From Streptomyces griseoluteus (GTDB taxonomy: Bacteria > Actinomycetota > Actinomycetes > Streptomycetales > Streptomycetaceae): a DNA stretch of 64,000 bases. The position numbers and the translations under genes are program-made. The DNA is taken from NCBI GenBank assembly GCA_000717735.1, contig JOBE01000026.1:29361-93360 (forward strand), given 5' to 3'. The notes below the pieces were generated by a model that worked only from the letters and a program-made list of their open reading frames with translations, ran no database searches and was not told the DNA's origin. Below are positions 51,894-62,637 of the stretch, piece after piece; within the stretch, counting starts at the first letter, position 1, and the number at the start of each line of letters is the position of its first letter.

Positions 51894-53516
51894 ATGGGAC
51901 ATGTCGAGGCCGCGCATCTTGAGTACTACCTTCCCGACGGGAGGGTCCTGCTCGGGGACGCCTCCTTCCGGGTGGGGGAGGGGGCCGTCGTCGCCCTCGT
52001 CGGGGCCAACGGCGCCGGGAAGACCACACTGCTCCGGCTGATCTCCGGAGAGCTCCAGCCGCACGGCGGCAGCGTCACCGTCAGCGGCGGACTCGGCGTG
52101 ATGCCGCAGTTCGTCGGCTCCGTACGGGACGAGTCCACCGTCCGTGACCTGCTGGTGTCGGTGGCCCAGCCGCGGATCCGGGAGGCGGCGAAGGCCGTCG
52201 ACGAGGCCGAGCACCTGATCATGACCGTCGACGACGAGGCCGCGCAGATGAAGTACGCGCAGGCCCTCAGCGACTGGGCCGAGGTGCAGGGGTACGAGGC
52301 CGAGACCGTCTGGGACATGTGCACCATGGCCGCGCTCGGCGTGCCGTACGAGAAGGCGCAGTTCCGTGAGGTCCGGACGCTCTCCGGCGGTGAGCAGAAG
52401 CGGCTCGTCCTGGAGTCGCTGCTGCGCGGCACCGACGAGGTGCTGCTGCTCGACGAGCCGGACAACTACCTCGACGTCCCCGGGAAGCGGTGGCTGGAGG
52501 AGCGGCTGCGGGAGACCCGTAAGACCGTGTTGTTCATCTCCCACGACCGGGAGCTGCTGTCCCGGGGCGCGCAGAAGATCGTCGCCGTCGAGCCCGGTCC
52601 CGCCGGTTCGGACGTGTGGGTGCACGGTGGCGGCTTCGACACCTTCCACGAGGCGCGGCGCGAGCGGTTCGCGCGCTTCGAGGAGCTGAAGCGGCGCTGG
52701 GAGGAGAAGCACGCCCAGCTGAAGAAGCTCGTCGTCAACCTGCGGCAGGCGGCGTCGGTCAGCCACGACATGGCCTCGCGGTACGCGGCGGCGCAGACCC
52801 GGCTGCGGAAGTTCGAGGAGGCGGGGCCGCCGCCGGAGCCGCCGCGCGAGCAGGACATCCGGATGCGGCTGCGCGGCGGCCGGACCGGTGTACGTGCCGT
52901 GACCTGCGAGAACCTTGAGCTGACCGGCCTCATGAAGCCGTTCTCGCTCGAGATCTTCTACGGGGAGCGGGTCGCCGTCCTCGGCTCGAACGGGTCGGGC
53001 AAGTCGCACTTCCTGCGGCTCCTCGCGGGTGACCCGTCGGTCGCCCACACCGGGGACTGGAAGCTCGGCGCGCGCGTGGTGCCCGGGCACTTCGCGCAGA
53101 CCCACGCCCACCCGGAGCTGACCGGGCGGCCGCTCGTCGACATCCTGTGGTCGGAGCACGCCAAGGACCGGGGCGCGGCGATGTCGATGCTGCGCCGGTA
53201 CGAGCTGGAGCGACAGGGCGACCAGCCCTTCGACAAGCTCTCCGGCGGGCAGCAGGCCCGCTTCCAGATCCTGCTCCTGGAGCTGGCCGGCACGACGGCT
53301 CTGCTGCTCGACGAGCCGACGGACAACCTGGACCTGGAGTCGGCGGAGGCCCTTCAGGACGGTCTCGAGACGTATGACGGGACCGTCATGGCGGTGACCC
53401 ACGACCGGTGGTTCGCGAAGAGCTTCGACCGCTATCTCGTCTTCGGTTCGGACGGGGTCGTAAGGGAGACGACCGAGCCGGTGTGGGACGAGCGACGGGT
53501 CGAGCGGGCGCGGTGA
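51894..53516 (+). CDS. ABC-F family ATPase
   Basis: 540 residues from the ATG at 51894; upstream ATGs at 51879 and 51882-51887 are possible, and no ribosome binding site is clear. Two nucleotide-binding domains: GANGAGKTT, LSGGEQKR and LLLDEPDNYLDV, then GSNGSGKSH, LSGGQQARFQ and LLLDEPTDNLDLES, with a charged linker between and no membrane segments. ABC-F proteins act on the ribosome as translation factors or antibiotic-protection proteins; which applies here is unknown. Confidence 0.9.
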   Translation: MGHVEAAHLEYYLPDGRVLLGDASFRVGEGAVVALVGANGAGKTTLLRLISGELQPHGGSVTVSGGLGVMPQFVGSVRDESTVRDLLVSVAQPRIREAAKAVDEAEHLIMTVDDEAAQMKYAQALSDWAEVQGYEAETVWDMCTMAALGVPYEKAQFREVRTLSGGEQKRLVLESLLRGTDEVLLLDEPDNYLDVPGKRWLEERLRETRKTVLFISHDRELLSRGAQKIVAVEPGPAGSDVWVHGGGFDTFHEARRERFARFEELKRRWEEKHAQLKKLVVNLRQAASVSHDMASRYAAAQTRLRKFEEAGPPPEPPREQDIRMRLRGGRTGVRAVTCENLELTGLMKPFSLEIFYGERVAVLGSNGSGKSHFLRLLAGDPSVAHTGDWKLGARVVPGHFAQTHAHPELTGRPLVDILWSEHAKDRGAAMSMLRRYELERQGDQPFDKLSGGQQARFQILLLELAGTTALLLDEPTDNLDLESAEALQDGLETYDGTVMAVTHDRWFAKSFDRYLVFGSDGVVRETTEPVWDERRVERAR

Positions 53517-53563
53517 CCCTGAGCGGTCGGCGGAACTCGACCGCGGGCCAGGGTCGGCGCGTT

Positions 53564-53593
53564 TTGACCCGTCCGGGGGGGCGCGGGTACTGT
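53564..53593 (+). promoter_or_regulatory. rplM promoter
   Basis: TTGACC (53564-53569) and TACTGT (53588-53593) are 18 bases apart. The ~170-base leader that follows contains CTTCGT/ACGAAG and other short inverted repeats; L13 represses its own mRNA in other bacteria. Confidence 0.7.
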
Positions 53594-53770
53594 TGCGGTT
53601 TGTTATGCGTATTGGCTTCGTCGTTCTCGTACGAAGGGCCTTTACGCAGGTTCCCTGGAGCAGTTACCAGTGGCTCGCATACGGGCGGTGTCCCGGCAGT
53701 GCAGGCCCCAGCTGCATGATCGCTTCAGGTGTGTCTGGACTCCATCCACTGAAGAAGCGAAGGCTACGAA

Positions 53771-54214
53771 GTGCGTACGTACAGCCCCAAGCCCGGCGAT
53801 GTCACTCGCCAGTGGCACATCATCGACGCGCAGGACATCGTCCTGGGCCGTCTGGCGACCACGGCTGCGAACCTCCTGCGAGGCAAGCACAAGCCGGTCT
53901 ACGCCCCGCACATGGACATGGGCGACTTCGTCATCATCATCAACGCTGACAAGGTCCACCTGTCCGGCAACAAGAAGACCCAGAAGCTGGCTTACCGCCA
54001 CTCCGGCTTCCCGGGTGGTCTGCGCTCCGTCCGTTACGACGAGCTGCTGGAGAAGAACCCCGAGAAGGCCGTCGAGAAGGCCATCAAGGGCATGATCCCC
54101 AAGAACACCCTGGGCCGTCAGATGCTCTCGAAGCTGAAGGTCTACGCGGGCGAGAACCACCCGCACGCTGCTCAGCAGCCGGTCCCGTTCGAGATCACCC
54201 AGGTCGCGCAGTAG
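53771..54214 (+). CDS. rplM: 50S ribosomal protein L13
   Basis: 147 residues from a GTG ([38 protein letters not shown]). An early 50S assembly protein. Operon with rpsI. Confidence 0.97.
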   Translation: MRTYSPKPGDVTRQWHIIDAQDIVLGRLATTAANLLRGKHKPVYAPHMDMGDFVIIINADKVHLSGNKKTQKLAYRHSGFPGGLRSVRYDELLEKNPEKAVEKAIKGMIPKNTLGRQMLSKLKVYAGENHPHAAQQPVPFEITQVAQ

Positions 54215-54258
54215 TTCCGGCCACACCCCCTAAGAACGAAAGAAATCTGAGGAGAATC

Positions 54259-54771
54259 GTGGCCGAGACCACCCCCGAGACCCCCGTCGACGAGTTCGAG
54301 GGCGTTGAGGAGTACACCACCGAGACCGAGCTCGTCGAGGGTGAGTACACCTCCGAGTCGCTCGCGTCCCGCTTCGGCGACCCGCAGCCGGCCGCCGGCC
54401 TGGGCCGTCGCAAGAACGCCATCGCCCGCGTCCGGATCGTTCCGGGCACCGGCAAGTGGAAGATCAACGGTCGCACCCTTGAGGACTACTTCCCCAACAA
54501 GGTGCACCAGCAGGAAGTCAACGAGCCCTTCAAGGTGCTCGAGCTCGACAACCGCTACGACGTCATCGCCCGCATCGCGGGTGGCGGTGTCTCCGGTCAG
54601 GCCGGCGCCCTGCGCCTCGGTGTGGCCCGCGCGCTGAACGAGGCCGACGTCGAGAACAACCGCCCGGCGCTGAAGAAGGCCGGCTTCCTCTCCCGTGACG
54701 ACCGTGCGGTCGAGCGGAAGAAGGCCGGTCTCAAGAAGGCCCGTAAGGCTCCGCAGTACAGCAAGCGTTAA
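54259..54771 (+). CDS. rpsI: 30S ribosomal protein S9
   Basis: 170 residues: an acidic actinobacterial N-terminal extension (~45 residues), then the S9 core ([20 protein letters not shown]) ending in KAPQYSKR, whose C-terminal Arg reaches the P-site tRNA. Confidence 0.97.
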   Translation: MAETTPETPVDEFEGVEEYTTETELVEGEYTSESLASRFGDPQPAAGLGRRKNAIARVRIVPGTGKWKINGRTLEDYFPNKVHQQEVNEPFKVLELDNRYDVIARIAGGGVSGQAGALRLGVARALNEADVENNRPALKKAGFLSRDDRAVERKKAGLKKARKAPQYSKR

Positions 54772-54793
54772 TCACGCCTGCTCGGTCTGCTTT

Positions 54794-54842
54794 CGTACGC
54801 CCCGGCGGCACTGCCCGTGCCGTCGGGGCGTACGTTTTTTCT
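54794..54842 (+). terminator. rpsI terminator
   Basis: An 18-bp stem with one mismatch (54794-54811 with 54817-54834) and a 5-base loop is followed directly by seven T. The strongest intrinsic terminator in the window. Confidence 0.95.
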
Positions 54843-54925
54843 TAACCTTTTCGACCTGACACTTTTCACCTTTGATCTTTGATCAGTTCTTTCATCGGCT
54901 TGGGCACGTATTTCGGAGGACAGCT

Positions 54926-56284
54926 GTGGGACGACTCTTCGGCACGGACGGCGTACGCGGTGTGGCCAACGCGGACCTGACGGCTGAGCTGGCACTCGGC
55001 CTGTCGGTCGCGGCGGCGCACGTGCTCGGCGAGGCGGGCACCTTCGAGGGCCATCGGCCGGTCGCCGTGGTCGGACGCGACCCCCGCGCCTCCGGAGAGT
55101 TCCTCGAAGCCGCCGTCGTGGCCGGGCTCGCCAGCGCCGGCGTCGACGTGCTGCGCGTCGGCGTCCTGCCCACCCCCGCCGTGGCCCACCTCACCGGCGT
55201 CCTCGGCGCCGACCTCGGTGTGATGCTCTCCGCCAGCCACAACGCCATGCCCGACAACGGCATCAAGTTCTTCGCGCGCGGCGGCCACAAGCTCGCCGAC
55301 GACCTCGAGGACCGGATCGAGGCCGTCTACGAGGAGCACCGCACCGGCGCCCCCTGGGAGCGCCCGACCGGTTCCGGCGTCGGCCGGGTCCGCGACCACC
55401 ACGAGGGCTTCGACACGTACGTCGCGCACCTCATCGCCGTCCTCCCCAACCGCCTCGACGGTCTCAAGGTCGTCCTCGACGAGGCCCACGGCGCCGCCGC
55501 CCGCGTCTCGCCCGAGGCCTTCGCCCGGGCCGGAGCCGAGGTCGTCACCATCGGTGCCGAGCCCGACGGCCTCAACATCAACGACGGCTGCGGCTCCACC
55601 CACCTGGGGCTGCTCAAGGCCGCCGTCGTCGAGCACGGCGCCGACCTGGGCATCGCGCACGACGGCGACGCCGACCGCTGCCTCGCCGTGGACGCCGCGG
55701 GCAACGAGGTCGACGGCGACCAGATCCTCGCCGTGCTCGCCCTCGCCATGCGCGAGGCCGGCACGCTGCGCGGGAACACCGTCGTCGCGACCGTCATGTC
55801 CAACCTGGGCTTCAAGCTCGCCATGGAGCGCGAGGGCCTGAACCTCGTCCAGACGGCGGTCGGCGACCGCTACGTCCTGGAGTCGATGAAGGAGCACGGC
55901 TACGCCCTCGGCGGCGAGCAGTCCGGGCACGTCATCGTCCTCGACCACGCCACCACCGGCGACGGCACGCTGACCGGCCTCATGCTGGCCGCCCGGCTCG
56001 CCGCCACCGGCAAGTCGCTCGCGGACCTCGCCGGCGTGATGGAGCGGCTGCCGCAGATCCTCATCAACGTCCCGGACGTCGACAGGTCCCGGGTGAAGAC
56101 CTCCGGCGACCTCGCCGCCGCCGTCACCGCCGCCGAGCAGGAGCTCGGCTCCACCGGCCGCGTCCTGCTGCGCCCCTCCGGCACCGAGCCGCTGGTCCGC
56201 GTCATGGTCGAGGCCGCGGACATCGAGCAGGCGCGCGCGGTCGCGCAGCGGCTCGCGGATGTCGTGAAGTCGGCTCTGGGCTAG
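54926..56284 (+). CDS. glmM: Phosphoglucosamine mutase
   Basis: 452 residues from a GTG (GGAGGACAGCT upstream). The phosphoserine loop [15 protein letters not shown], the magnesium loop DGDADRC and the C-terminal [11 protein letters not shown] are intact. Converts glucosamine-6-phosphate to glucosamine-1-phosphate for peptidoglycan precursors. Its substrate is made by glmS 3.8 kb downstream. Confidence 0.96.
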   Translation: MGRLFGTDGVRGVANADLTAELALGLSVAAAHVLGEAGTFEGHRPVAVVGRDPRASGEFLEAAVVAGLASAGVDVLRVGVLPTPAVAHLTGVLGADLGVMLSASHNAMPDNGIKFFARGGHKLADDLEDRIEAVYEEHRTGAPWERPTGSGVGRVRDHHEGFDTYVAHLIAVLPNRLDGLKVVLDEAHGAAARVSPEAFARAGAEVVTIGAEPDGLNINDGCGSTHLGLLKAAVVEHGADLGIAHDGDADRCLAVDAAGNEVDGDQILAVLALAMREAGTLRGNTVVATVMSNLGFKLAMEREGLNLVQTAVGDRYVLESMKEHGYALGGEQSGHVIVLDHATTGDGTLTGLMLAARLAATGKSLADLAGVMERLPQILINVPDVDRSRVKTSGDLAAAVTAAEQELGSTGRVLLRPSGTEPLVRVMVEAADIEQARAVAQRLADVVKSALG

Positions 56285-56308
56285 CATTTCTGAGGCATCG
56301 TCATGCGG

Positions 56309-56354
56309 CGAGGGCCTCGCCGTACCCGTCCGGGTGCGGCGAGGCCCTCGTTTT
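56309..56354. terminator. glmM terminator
   Basis: A perfect 14-bp stem (56309-56322 with 56337-56350) followed by TTTT, between glmM and the convergent DUF389 pseudogene. Confidence 0.85.
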
Positions 56355-56382
56355 CGTCCTGAGGCGTGTCCTCGGCGTGTTC

Positions 56383-57158
56383 TCAGGCCTTCGGCGTGCG
56401 GCGCCACTGGCCGCGCCGGGTGCGCCAGAGCAGTTTCTGGCAGTACAGCGTGAGTACTCCGGCCAGGATGATGCCGAACAGGTTCAGCAGCAGCTGTTCG
56501 ATCGAGCCCCACATCTGGCCCAGCTGGTCGTAGCCGAGCGCCACCGCCGCGTTCGCGCCCGCCGGGACCGTCGTCACCGAGATCGCCGCGCCGACCAGGG
56601 CGCCCGACTTGGAGGACGTCAGCGAGAGGGTGCCGGCCGCGCCGGCGGGCAGCGTCACGACGAAGGAGAACGGGTCCGGCTGCCAGATGAAGCTGGTGTT
56701 GGGGCGGTCGGCGTCCAGCCGTTCCATGCCGAACAGGCCCAGCGCGTCCATGCCCAGGCTGAAGACCGTCGTGGCCGCGATCGCCGCCGCGAGGCCGACG
56801 AGCTGTACGTGACCGAGAGCGTCGACTCCTCGTGCGTCGCGTCCGTCAGCTGCTGCCAGATCACCGCGTCGGCGGGCTCGCCCGGCGCCTCCTTCTCGGC
56901 CGCGTCGGCGCGTCTGGAGAGGGCGAAGTCGATGTTCTCGACGGCGATCGCACCGTCCTGATCGACCTTCAGCTCGCGCAGTTCGTTGAGGAGTTCGTCG
57001 CCCGCCTCGCGGGCCACGTCGCACATGACCACGTCACCGGCCGGGTCGCGGGCCGCGCCCGGCAGCACCACCAGGTGGGCGGTGCCCACCGTCGACTTGA
57101 TGAGCTCGACCGTGGCCGGGGTGTTCTCGGGCGGGACGATCATCCGGAGATGCAGCAT
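56383..57158 (-). pseudogene. DUF389 membrane protein, internal deletion and frameshift
   Basis: Two frames on the minus strand make one DUF389 protein. From 57158 (MLHLRMIVPPENTPATVELI) it reads normally to ATHEESTLSVTY near 56800. After a junction near 56795 the other frame continues with VQLVGLAAAIAATTVFSLGM and runs to 56383. From memory of the family, about 65-70 residues holding several membrane segments are missing, and the remaining parts are out of frame. The product cannot be functional unless the sequence is in error. Confidence 0.7.
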
Positions 57159-57160
57159 CC

Positions 57161-58189
57161 TCAGAGCTTACGGAGGCTCAGCCGCTGCACCTTGTGGTCG
57201 GAGCCCTTGCGGACCACCAGGGTGGCCCGGCCGCGCGTGGGGGCCACGTTCTCCAGGAGGTTGACCTTGTTGATGGTCCGCCACATCGTGCGGGCGTAGT
57301 CCAGGGCCTCCTCCTCGGAGACCTGGGTGTAGCGCTGGAAGTACGAGGACGGGTTCTGGAACGCGGTGTCGCGCAGCTTGCGGAACCGGTTGAGGTACCA
57401 GCGTTCGATGTCCTCGGGGCGGGCGTCCACGTACACCGAGAAGTCGAAGTAGTCGGCGAGGCCGACGCGGGTCCTGCCGTCCTTGCCCGGCAGGGCCGGC
57501 TGGAGGACGTTGAGCCCCTCCACGATGAGGATGTCGGGGCGGCGGACCACCAGCCGCTCGTCGGGGACGCGGTCGTAGATGAGGTGCGAGTAGACGGGCG
57601 CGGTCACCTCCTCCTTGCCGGCCTTGATGTCGGCGACGAAGCGGGTGAGCGCGCGGCGGTCGTACGACTCGGGGAAGCCCTTGCGGGACATGAGTCCGCG
57701 CGCCTTCAGCTCCTCCATCGGGTAGAGGAAGGCGTCCGTGGTGACCAGCTCCACGCGCGGGTGCTCCGGCCAGCGGGCGAGCAGCGCCTGCAGGAGCCGG
57801 GAGACCGTGGACTTGCCGACGGCGACGGAACCGGCGACCCCTATGACGAACGGGGTGCCGCGCTGTTCGGCGTTCTCGCCGAGGAAGGTGTTCAGGGCGC
57901 CGCGGAGGCCGCTGGTGGCCTGGACGTACAGGTTCAGGAGCCGGGAGAGGGGCAGGTAGATGTCCCGTACCTCGTCGAGGTCGATGACGTCCCCGAGCCC
58001 GCGGAGCCGTTCGACCTCGTCGGCGGTGAGCGGCAGCGGGGTCTTGTCCCGCAGGTCGCTCCACTCGGCCCGGGTGAGGTCGACGTAGGGGGTCGCCTCG
58101 GAGGGGCGGCGAGGCCCGGAGCCGTTGCGGGGGCCGCCTCCGGGGGTGGGGCCGGTCCCGTCGGGGCTTCGTGGCGGCGAAGTGATCAC
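57161..58189 (-). CDS. coaA: Pantothenate kinase, type I
   Basis: 342 residues from a GTG at 58189 (start uncertain; the Pro/Gly-rich first ~45 residues are not conserved). [20 protein letters not shown] begins the core. P-loop [12 protein letters not shown], and the family pattern DFLDF-like [20 protein letters not shown]. Phosphorylates pantothenate, the first step of coenzyme A synthesis. Confidence 0.95.
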   Translation of the reverse strand: MITSPPRSPDGTGPTPGGGPRNGSGPRRPSEATPYVDLTRAEWSDLRDKTPLPLTADEVERLRGLGDVIDLDEVRDIYLPLSRLLNLYVQATSGLRGALNTFLGENAEQRGTPFVIGVAGSVAVGKSTVSRLLQALLARWPEHPRVELVTTDAFLYPMEELKARGLMSRKGFPESYDRRALTRFVADIKAGKEEVTAPVYSHLIYDRVPDERLVVRRPDILIVEGLNVLQPALPGKDGRTRVGLADYFDFSVYVDARPEDIERWYLNRFRKLRDTAFQNPSSYFQRYTQVSEEEALDYARTMWRTINKVNLLENVAPTRGRATLVVRKGSDHKVQRLSLRKL

Positions 58190-58371
58190 CCCGCCATTGT
58201 CGGGGGTCGGCGGCCTTCGTGGGCCGTGGGGTGGGTCACGTGACAAAAGCCGTTGTCGTAGGCGGCCACTAGGGTGATCATTCCGAAGCCGCGTGCGCGC
58301 CTGTACTCCACGCGGGGGGAGCCGCCGTTTCGGGCGGCACGAGAACCACGAAGAGAACAGAGCCACCTCAG

Positions 58372-59133
58372 ATGCGTACGTCCATGAGAAGCGCCGCCGT
58401 CGCCGCCACCGCCGTCTCCTTCGCCCTGCTCGTCACCGCCTGTGGTGGGGAGAAGAAGGACGACAAGGGCGCGGGCAAGGAGGGCGCGTCCGCGTCGGCG
58501 ACCGCGGCGGAGCCCGCGGCGAAGGCGCTGTCCGCCGCGGAGCTGGACAAGCTGATCGTCGAGACGGCCGACGTCAAGGGCCACAAGGTGCAGAAGGCCA
58601 AGGCCTCGGACGTCGTGTCCGCGGACAAGGTCACCACCGACAAGGCCGCCTGCGCGCCGATCGCCCACGCCATGTCCTTCATCGCGCCCGGCTCGCCCGC
58701 CGCGTCGGCTCAGCGCCAGGTGATCGCTGAGCCGAAGAAGAGCGCGACGGCCGCGCCGGAGGACGCGCTGCTCGCGGGCCTCGGCGTCCAGATGACGGCG
58801 CTGTCGCTCGGTTCGTACGACGGTCAGGGCGCCCAGGAGGCCTTCGCCTCGGTGAAGACGGCCGGCACCGAGTGCGCCGGCGGCTTCACGGTGCTCCAGG
58901 CCGCGGAGAAGACGAAGGTCACCAAGCTCGCCCCGGAGAGCGTCACCGCCGGTGACGAGGCGGTCGCGTTCTCGGTCACCGTGGACATGGAGGGCGAGCC
59001 GCTCACCACCAAGCTCGTCGTCTTCCGCAAGGGCAACACGCTCGCGTCGTTCTCGACCATCAGCTTCTCGCCCGAGGGCGTCAAGGGGCTGCCGACGGTC
59101 GTCATCGGCGCGCAGGAGAAGAAGCTCGCCTGA
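58372..59133 (+). CDS. Lipoprotein, paralogue 1
   Basis: 253 residues. Signal peptide with lipobox LVTAC (Cys at ~24), a Lys/Ala/Ser linker, then a globular domain with two Cys (~CAPIAHAM and ~ECAGGFTV), probably a disulfide. About one third identical by eye to the next gene (LVTGCGGEQ; VCKPIADALF; CANGFTAT). Surface lipoprotein of unknown role. Confidence 0.8.
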   Translation: MRTSMRSAAVAATAVSFALLVTACGGEKKDDKGAGKEGASASATAAEPAAKALSAAELDKLIVETADVKGHKVQKAKASDVVSADKVTTDKAACAPIAHAMSFIAPGSPAASAQRQVIAEPKKSATAAPEDALLAGLGVQMTALSLGSYDGQGAQEAFASVKTAGTECAGGFTVLQAAEKTKVTKLAPESVTAGDEAVAFSVTVDMEGEPLTTKLVVFRKGNTLASFSTISFSPEGVKGLPTVVIGAQEKKLA

Positions 59134-59277
59134 GTGGTCGATGCCGTCTTGGCGGGGGCCGGGTGGTGGCGGCGGTGTTGCGATCCGGTACCGGTCAGGG
59201 GTGGAGTGATCATCCGGGCCGGGTGGGTGCCTAACGTGCGGACGGAATCGTCTGTTCGATAAGAGAGTCACGCGCCC

Positions 59278-60017
59278 ATGAGACCCGTACGCCTTCGCCG
59301 CCCCGCCGCCCTCGCCGTCACCACCGTGTGCCTCGCCCTGCTCGTCACGGGGTGCGGTGGTGAGCAGAGGGGGGCGGGGCCGGGGAAGGCGGGCGGCGGG
59401 GGTGCGACGGCCTCCGCCTCCGCGACGGCGACCGCCTCCGCCGCTCCGGCGGCGGCCGGGACGATGGGCCCGGCCGAGCACTTCGCGTCGCTCGTCACGC
59501 AGGACGACCTGCCGCGCTACCGGGGGTTCGAGAGCCCGGACGTCGACATGCTTCCCGCCACCTCCCTCGCCGTCGACGAACCCGTGTGCAAGCCGATCGC
59601 CGATGCGCTGTTCGCGGTCCCGAGCGACGCGCGGGGTTCCTTGCGGCAGGTGCTGAGGCCCGAGCCCGGTACCGCCACGACGGAGGTCGCGGTCGGGACG
59701 TACGAGGGGACGAAGGCCCAGGAGTGGCTCACCGCCCTGAAGGCGGCCGTCGCCCCCTGTGCGAACGGGTTCACGGCGACCCAGGCGACGGACCTGATCA
59801 AGTACACGCAGGTGAAGCCGGAGCCGCTGTCCGCGGGGGACGAGGCGCTCGCCTGGAGCGTCACCGTCGAGAAGAGGGCGTGCCGATGCCCGTCCGGCTC
59901 GCCGTGGTCCGAAAGAAGAACAACGTGGCCGTCTTCTCCACGTACGACGCCAAGGGCGGCCCGGTCGACCGGCAGCCCAAGGACCTCATCGACGCGCAGA
60001 CCGCCAAGCTCCCCTAA
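59278..60017 (+). pseudogene. Lipoprotein, paralogue 2, frameshifted
   Basis: It starts like paralogue 1 (lipobox LVTGC) and follows it to SVTVEK near 59873. There the frame shifts, and the matching C-terminal part (EGVPMPVRLAVVRKKNNVAV to the stop at 60015) lies in another frame. One missing G in GAGAAGAGGGC would explain it. Either a recent pseudogene or a sequencing error. Without the shift, the original frame runs on into glmS. Confidence 0.7.
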
Positions 60018-60056
60018 GTCCGCGATCGCGGCCCGCTTCCGTCCTACGCTTCCGGC

Positions 60057-61904
60057 ATGTGTGGAATCGTGGGATACGTCGGCGGGCAGTCGGCGCTTGA
60101 TGTGGTGGTCGCGGGTCTCAAGAGGCTCGAATACCGGGGCTACGACTCGGCCGGTGTCGCGGTGCTCTCCGACGGGGGCCTCGCCGCGGCCAAGAAGGCG
60201 GGCAAGCTCCTCAATCTGGAGAAGGAGCTCGTGGAACGGCCGCTGGCCGGCGGTTCCGTGGGCGTCGGGCACACCCGCTGGGCCACCCACGGCGGCCCGA
60301 CCGACGTCAACGCGCACCCGCATCTCGACAACGCCGGGCGCGTCGCCGTCGTCCACAACGGCATCATCGAGAACTTCGCCGCCCTGCGCGAGGAACTGGC
60401 CGAGCGCGGCCACACCCTGGGCTCCGAGACCGACACCGAGGTCGTCGCCCACCTCCTCGCCGAGGACTTCTCCTCCGTCGGAGACCTCGCGGAGGCCATG
60501 CGGCTCGTGTGCCGTCGGCTCGACGGGGCCTTCACCCTCGTCGCCGTGCACGCCGACCAGCCCGACGTCGTCGTCGGCGCCCGCCGTAACTCGCCCCTCG
60601 TCGTCGGCGTCGGCGAGGGCGAGAACTTCCTCGCCTCCGACGTGTCCGCCTTCATCGCCCACACCCGTTCGGCGATCGAACTCGGCCAGGACCAGGTCGT
60701 CGAGCTGACCAGGGACGGCGTCACCGTCACCGACTTCGACGGGGCGCCCGCCGACGTACGGGCCTACCACGTCGACTGGGACGCCTCGGCCGCCGAGAAG
60801 GGCGGCTACGACCACTTCATGCTCAAGGAGATCGCCGAGCAGCCCAGGGCCGTCGCCGACACCCTCCTGGGCCGGATCGACGGCGCCGGGCGGCTCACCC
60901 TCGACGAGGTGCGCATCCCGGACAGCGTGCTCCACGAGGCCGACAAGGTCGTCATCGTCGCCTGCGGCACCGCCTTCCATGCCGGGCTCATCGCCAAGTA
61001 CGCCATCGAGCACTGGACCCGCATCCCCTGCGAGGTCGAGCTCGCCAGCGAGTTCCGCTACCGGGACCCGATCCTCAACCGGCGCACCCTGGTCATCGCG
61101 ATCTCGCAGTCCGGCGAGACCATGGACACCCTGATGGCGCTCCGGCACGCCCGTGAGCAGGGCGCCAAGGTCCTCGCCGTGTGCAACACGAACGGTTCGA
61201 CGATCCCCAGGGAGTCGGACGCCGTGCTCTACACGCACGCCGGGCCCGAGGTCGCCGTCGCCTCCACCAAGGCCTTCCTCACACAGCTCGTCGCCTGCTA
61301 TCTGCTCGCGCTCTACCTCGGGCAGGTGCGCGGCACCAAGTGGGGCGACGAGATCCACGCCGTGGTGCGTGAGCTCGCCAGGATCGGCGACGAGGTCGAA
61401 CGCGTCCTGGAGACCATGGAGCCCGTCCGCGCCCTCGCCCGTTCCCTGGCCCACAAGGACACCGTGCTCTTCCTCGGGCGGCACGTCGGTTACCCGGTGG
61501 CTCTGGAGGGAGCGCTGAAGCTCAAGGAGCTCGCGTACATGCACGCCGAGGGCTTCGCCGCCGGCGAGCTCAAGCACGGGCCGATCGCGCTGGTCGAGGA
61601 GGACCTGCCGGTCGTCGTGGTCGTACCCTCGCCCAAGGGCCGGTCCGTCCTCCACGACAAGATCGTCTCCAACATCCAGGAGATCCGGGCGCGTGGTGCG
61701 CGGACCATCGTGATCGCCGAGGAGGGCGACGAGGCCGTCGTCCCGTACGCCGACCACCTCATCCGCATCCCGGCCACGCCTACGCTGCTCCAGCCGCTGG
61801 TCTCCACGGTGCCGCTCCAGGTCTTCGCCTGCGAGCTCGCCACCGCGCGGGGCAACGAGGTGGACCAGCCGCGCAACCTGGCCAAATCCGTGACCGTGGA
61901 GTGA
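60057..61904 (+). CDS. glmS: Glucosamine-6-phosphate synthase
   Basis: 615 residues. Cys2 (MCGIVGYVG) is the glutaminase nucleophile once Met is removed. The glutaminase domain spans ~1-225, then two SIS sugar-isomerase domains ([36 protein letters not shown]) ending KSVTVE. Makes glucosamine-6-phosphate from fructose-6-phosphate and Gln, feeding glmM. Followed at 61912 by acpS. Confidence 0.97.
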   Translation: MCGIVGYVGGQSALDVVVAGLKRLEYRGYDSAGVAVLSDGGLAAAKKAGKLLNLEKELVERPLAGGSVGVGHTRWATHGGPTDVNAHPHLDNAGRVAVVHNGIIENFAALREELAERGHTLGSETDTEVVAHLLAEDFSSVGDLAEAMRLVCRRLDGAFTLVAVHADQPDVVVGARRNSPLVVGVGEGENFLASDVSAFIAHTRSAIELGQDQVVELTRDGVTVTDFDGAPADVRAYHVDWDASAAEKGGYDHFMLKEIAEQPRAVADTLLGRIDGAGRLTLDEVRIPDSVLHEADKVVIVACGTAFHAGLIAKYAIEHWTRIPCEVELASEFRYRDPILNRRTLVIAISQSGETMDTLMALRHAREQGAKVLAVCNTNGSTIPRESDAVLYTHAGPEVAVASTKAFLTQLVACYLLALYLGQVRGTKWGDEIHAVVRELARIGDEVERVLETMEPVRALARSLAHKDTVLFLGRHVGYPVALEGALKLKELAYMHAEGFAAGELKHGPIALVEEDLPVVVVVPSPKGRSVLHDKIVSNIQEIRARGARTIVIAEEGDEAVVPYADHLIRIPATPTLLQPLVSTVPLQVFACELATARGNEVDQPRNLAKSVTVE

Positions 61905-61911
61905 GTGGGAA

Positions 61912-62280
61912 ATGATCATTGGGGTGGGGATCGACGTGGCGGAGATCGACCGCTTCGCCGCGTCGATCGAACGGACACCGGGACTGCTCCAGCGCCTCTT
62001 CGTCGAGCGGGAGCTGCTGCTCCCGAGCGGCGAGCGCCGGGGCGTGGCCTCGCTCGCCGTGCGGTTCGCCGCCAAGGAGGCGCTCGCCAAGGCGCTCGGC
62101 GCGCCGGGCGGACTGCACTGGACCGACGCCGAGGTGTACGTCGAGGGCACCGGGCAGCCCCGGCTGCGGGTGCGCGGGACGGTGGCGGCGCGGGCGGCGG
62201 AGCTGAACGTGAAGCACTGGCACGTGTCGCTGAGCCATGACGCGGGGGTGGCCTCGGCGGTGGTGATCGCCGAAGGATGA
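61912..62280 (+). CDS. acpS: Holo-ACP synthase
   Basis: 122 residues ([32 protein letters not shown]). Transfers 4'-phosphopantetheine from coenzyme A to acyl carrier protein. The Asp of GIDVAEI and Glu of FAAKEA bind magnesium. Eight bases after glmS. Confidence 0.95.
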   Translation: MIIGVGIDVAEIDRFAASIERTPGLLQRLFVERELLLPSGERRGVASLAVRFAAKEALAKALGAPGGLHWTDAEVYVEGTGQPRLRVRGTVAARAAELNVKHWHVSLSHDAGVASAVVIAEG

Positions 62281-62302
62281 CCGCTCTTCGCCGCTGTACC
62301 GA

Positions 62303-62340
62303 CCAGGGGCCCGGCCGTCGTGACACGGTCGGGCCCCTGG
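62303..62340. terminator. acpS terminator
   Basis: A long G+C stem-loop (62303-62318 with 62325-62340, about 15 pairs with one mismatch) ends the glmS-acpS unit. Confidence 0.7.
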
Positions 62341-62349
62341 CCGTGGGGC

Positions 62350-62551
62350 GCGCGGGTCGACGGTGACGCCATGCTCCCGAGGGCGGTCGTACCGAGGCCG
62401 ACGGTGCCGGTGAGGCGGCCGGTGGTGCCGTCGACGGCGTTGAGGACGTTCCGGTAGACGACGGAGCCGTTCTCGACGGCGCCGCCGACGTAGGTCGCGT
62501 ACCCCGTGTGGCGGGTGGTGTCCACGGCGAGTCCGGCCGGATGGAAGGGGA
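62350..62551 (-). pseudogene. YVTN/YncE-like beta-propeller fragment
   Basis: On the minus strand one frame reads PAGLAVDTTRHTGYATYVGG, then a blade-like NAVDGTTGRLTGTVGLGTTA, the repeat pattern of YVTN/YncE surface proteins. No start codon, signal peptide or further blades are present, so this is a remnant. It begins right beside the iron-box-like element at 62552. This fills most of the 357-base acpS-nnr gap. Confidence 0.5.
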
Positions 62552-62567
62552 AGGTAAGGCAACCTAA
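62552..62567. promoter_or_regulatory. Degenerate iron box
   Basis: AGGTAAGGCAACCTAA matches the DmdR1/IdeR box core AGGTWAGGCTWACCT except that one T in the middle is missing, breaking the symmetry. Adjacent to the YVTN fragment; probably the residue of a once iron-regulated promoter. Confidence 0.4.
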
Positions 62568-62637
62568 GTTGACCTGTGAGGGGGCGTCAACCCGTGTCCT
62601 CGGGCAGGCCCTTGAGGGCTGCGGCAGACTGCTGATC

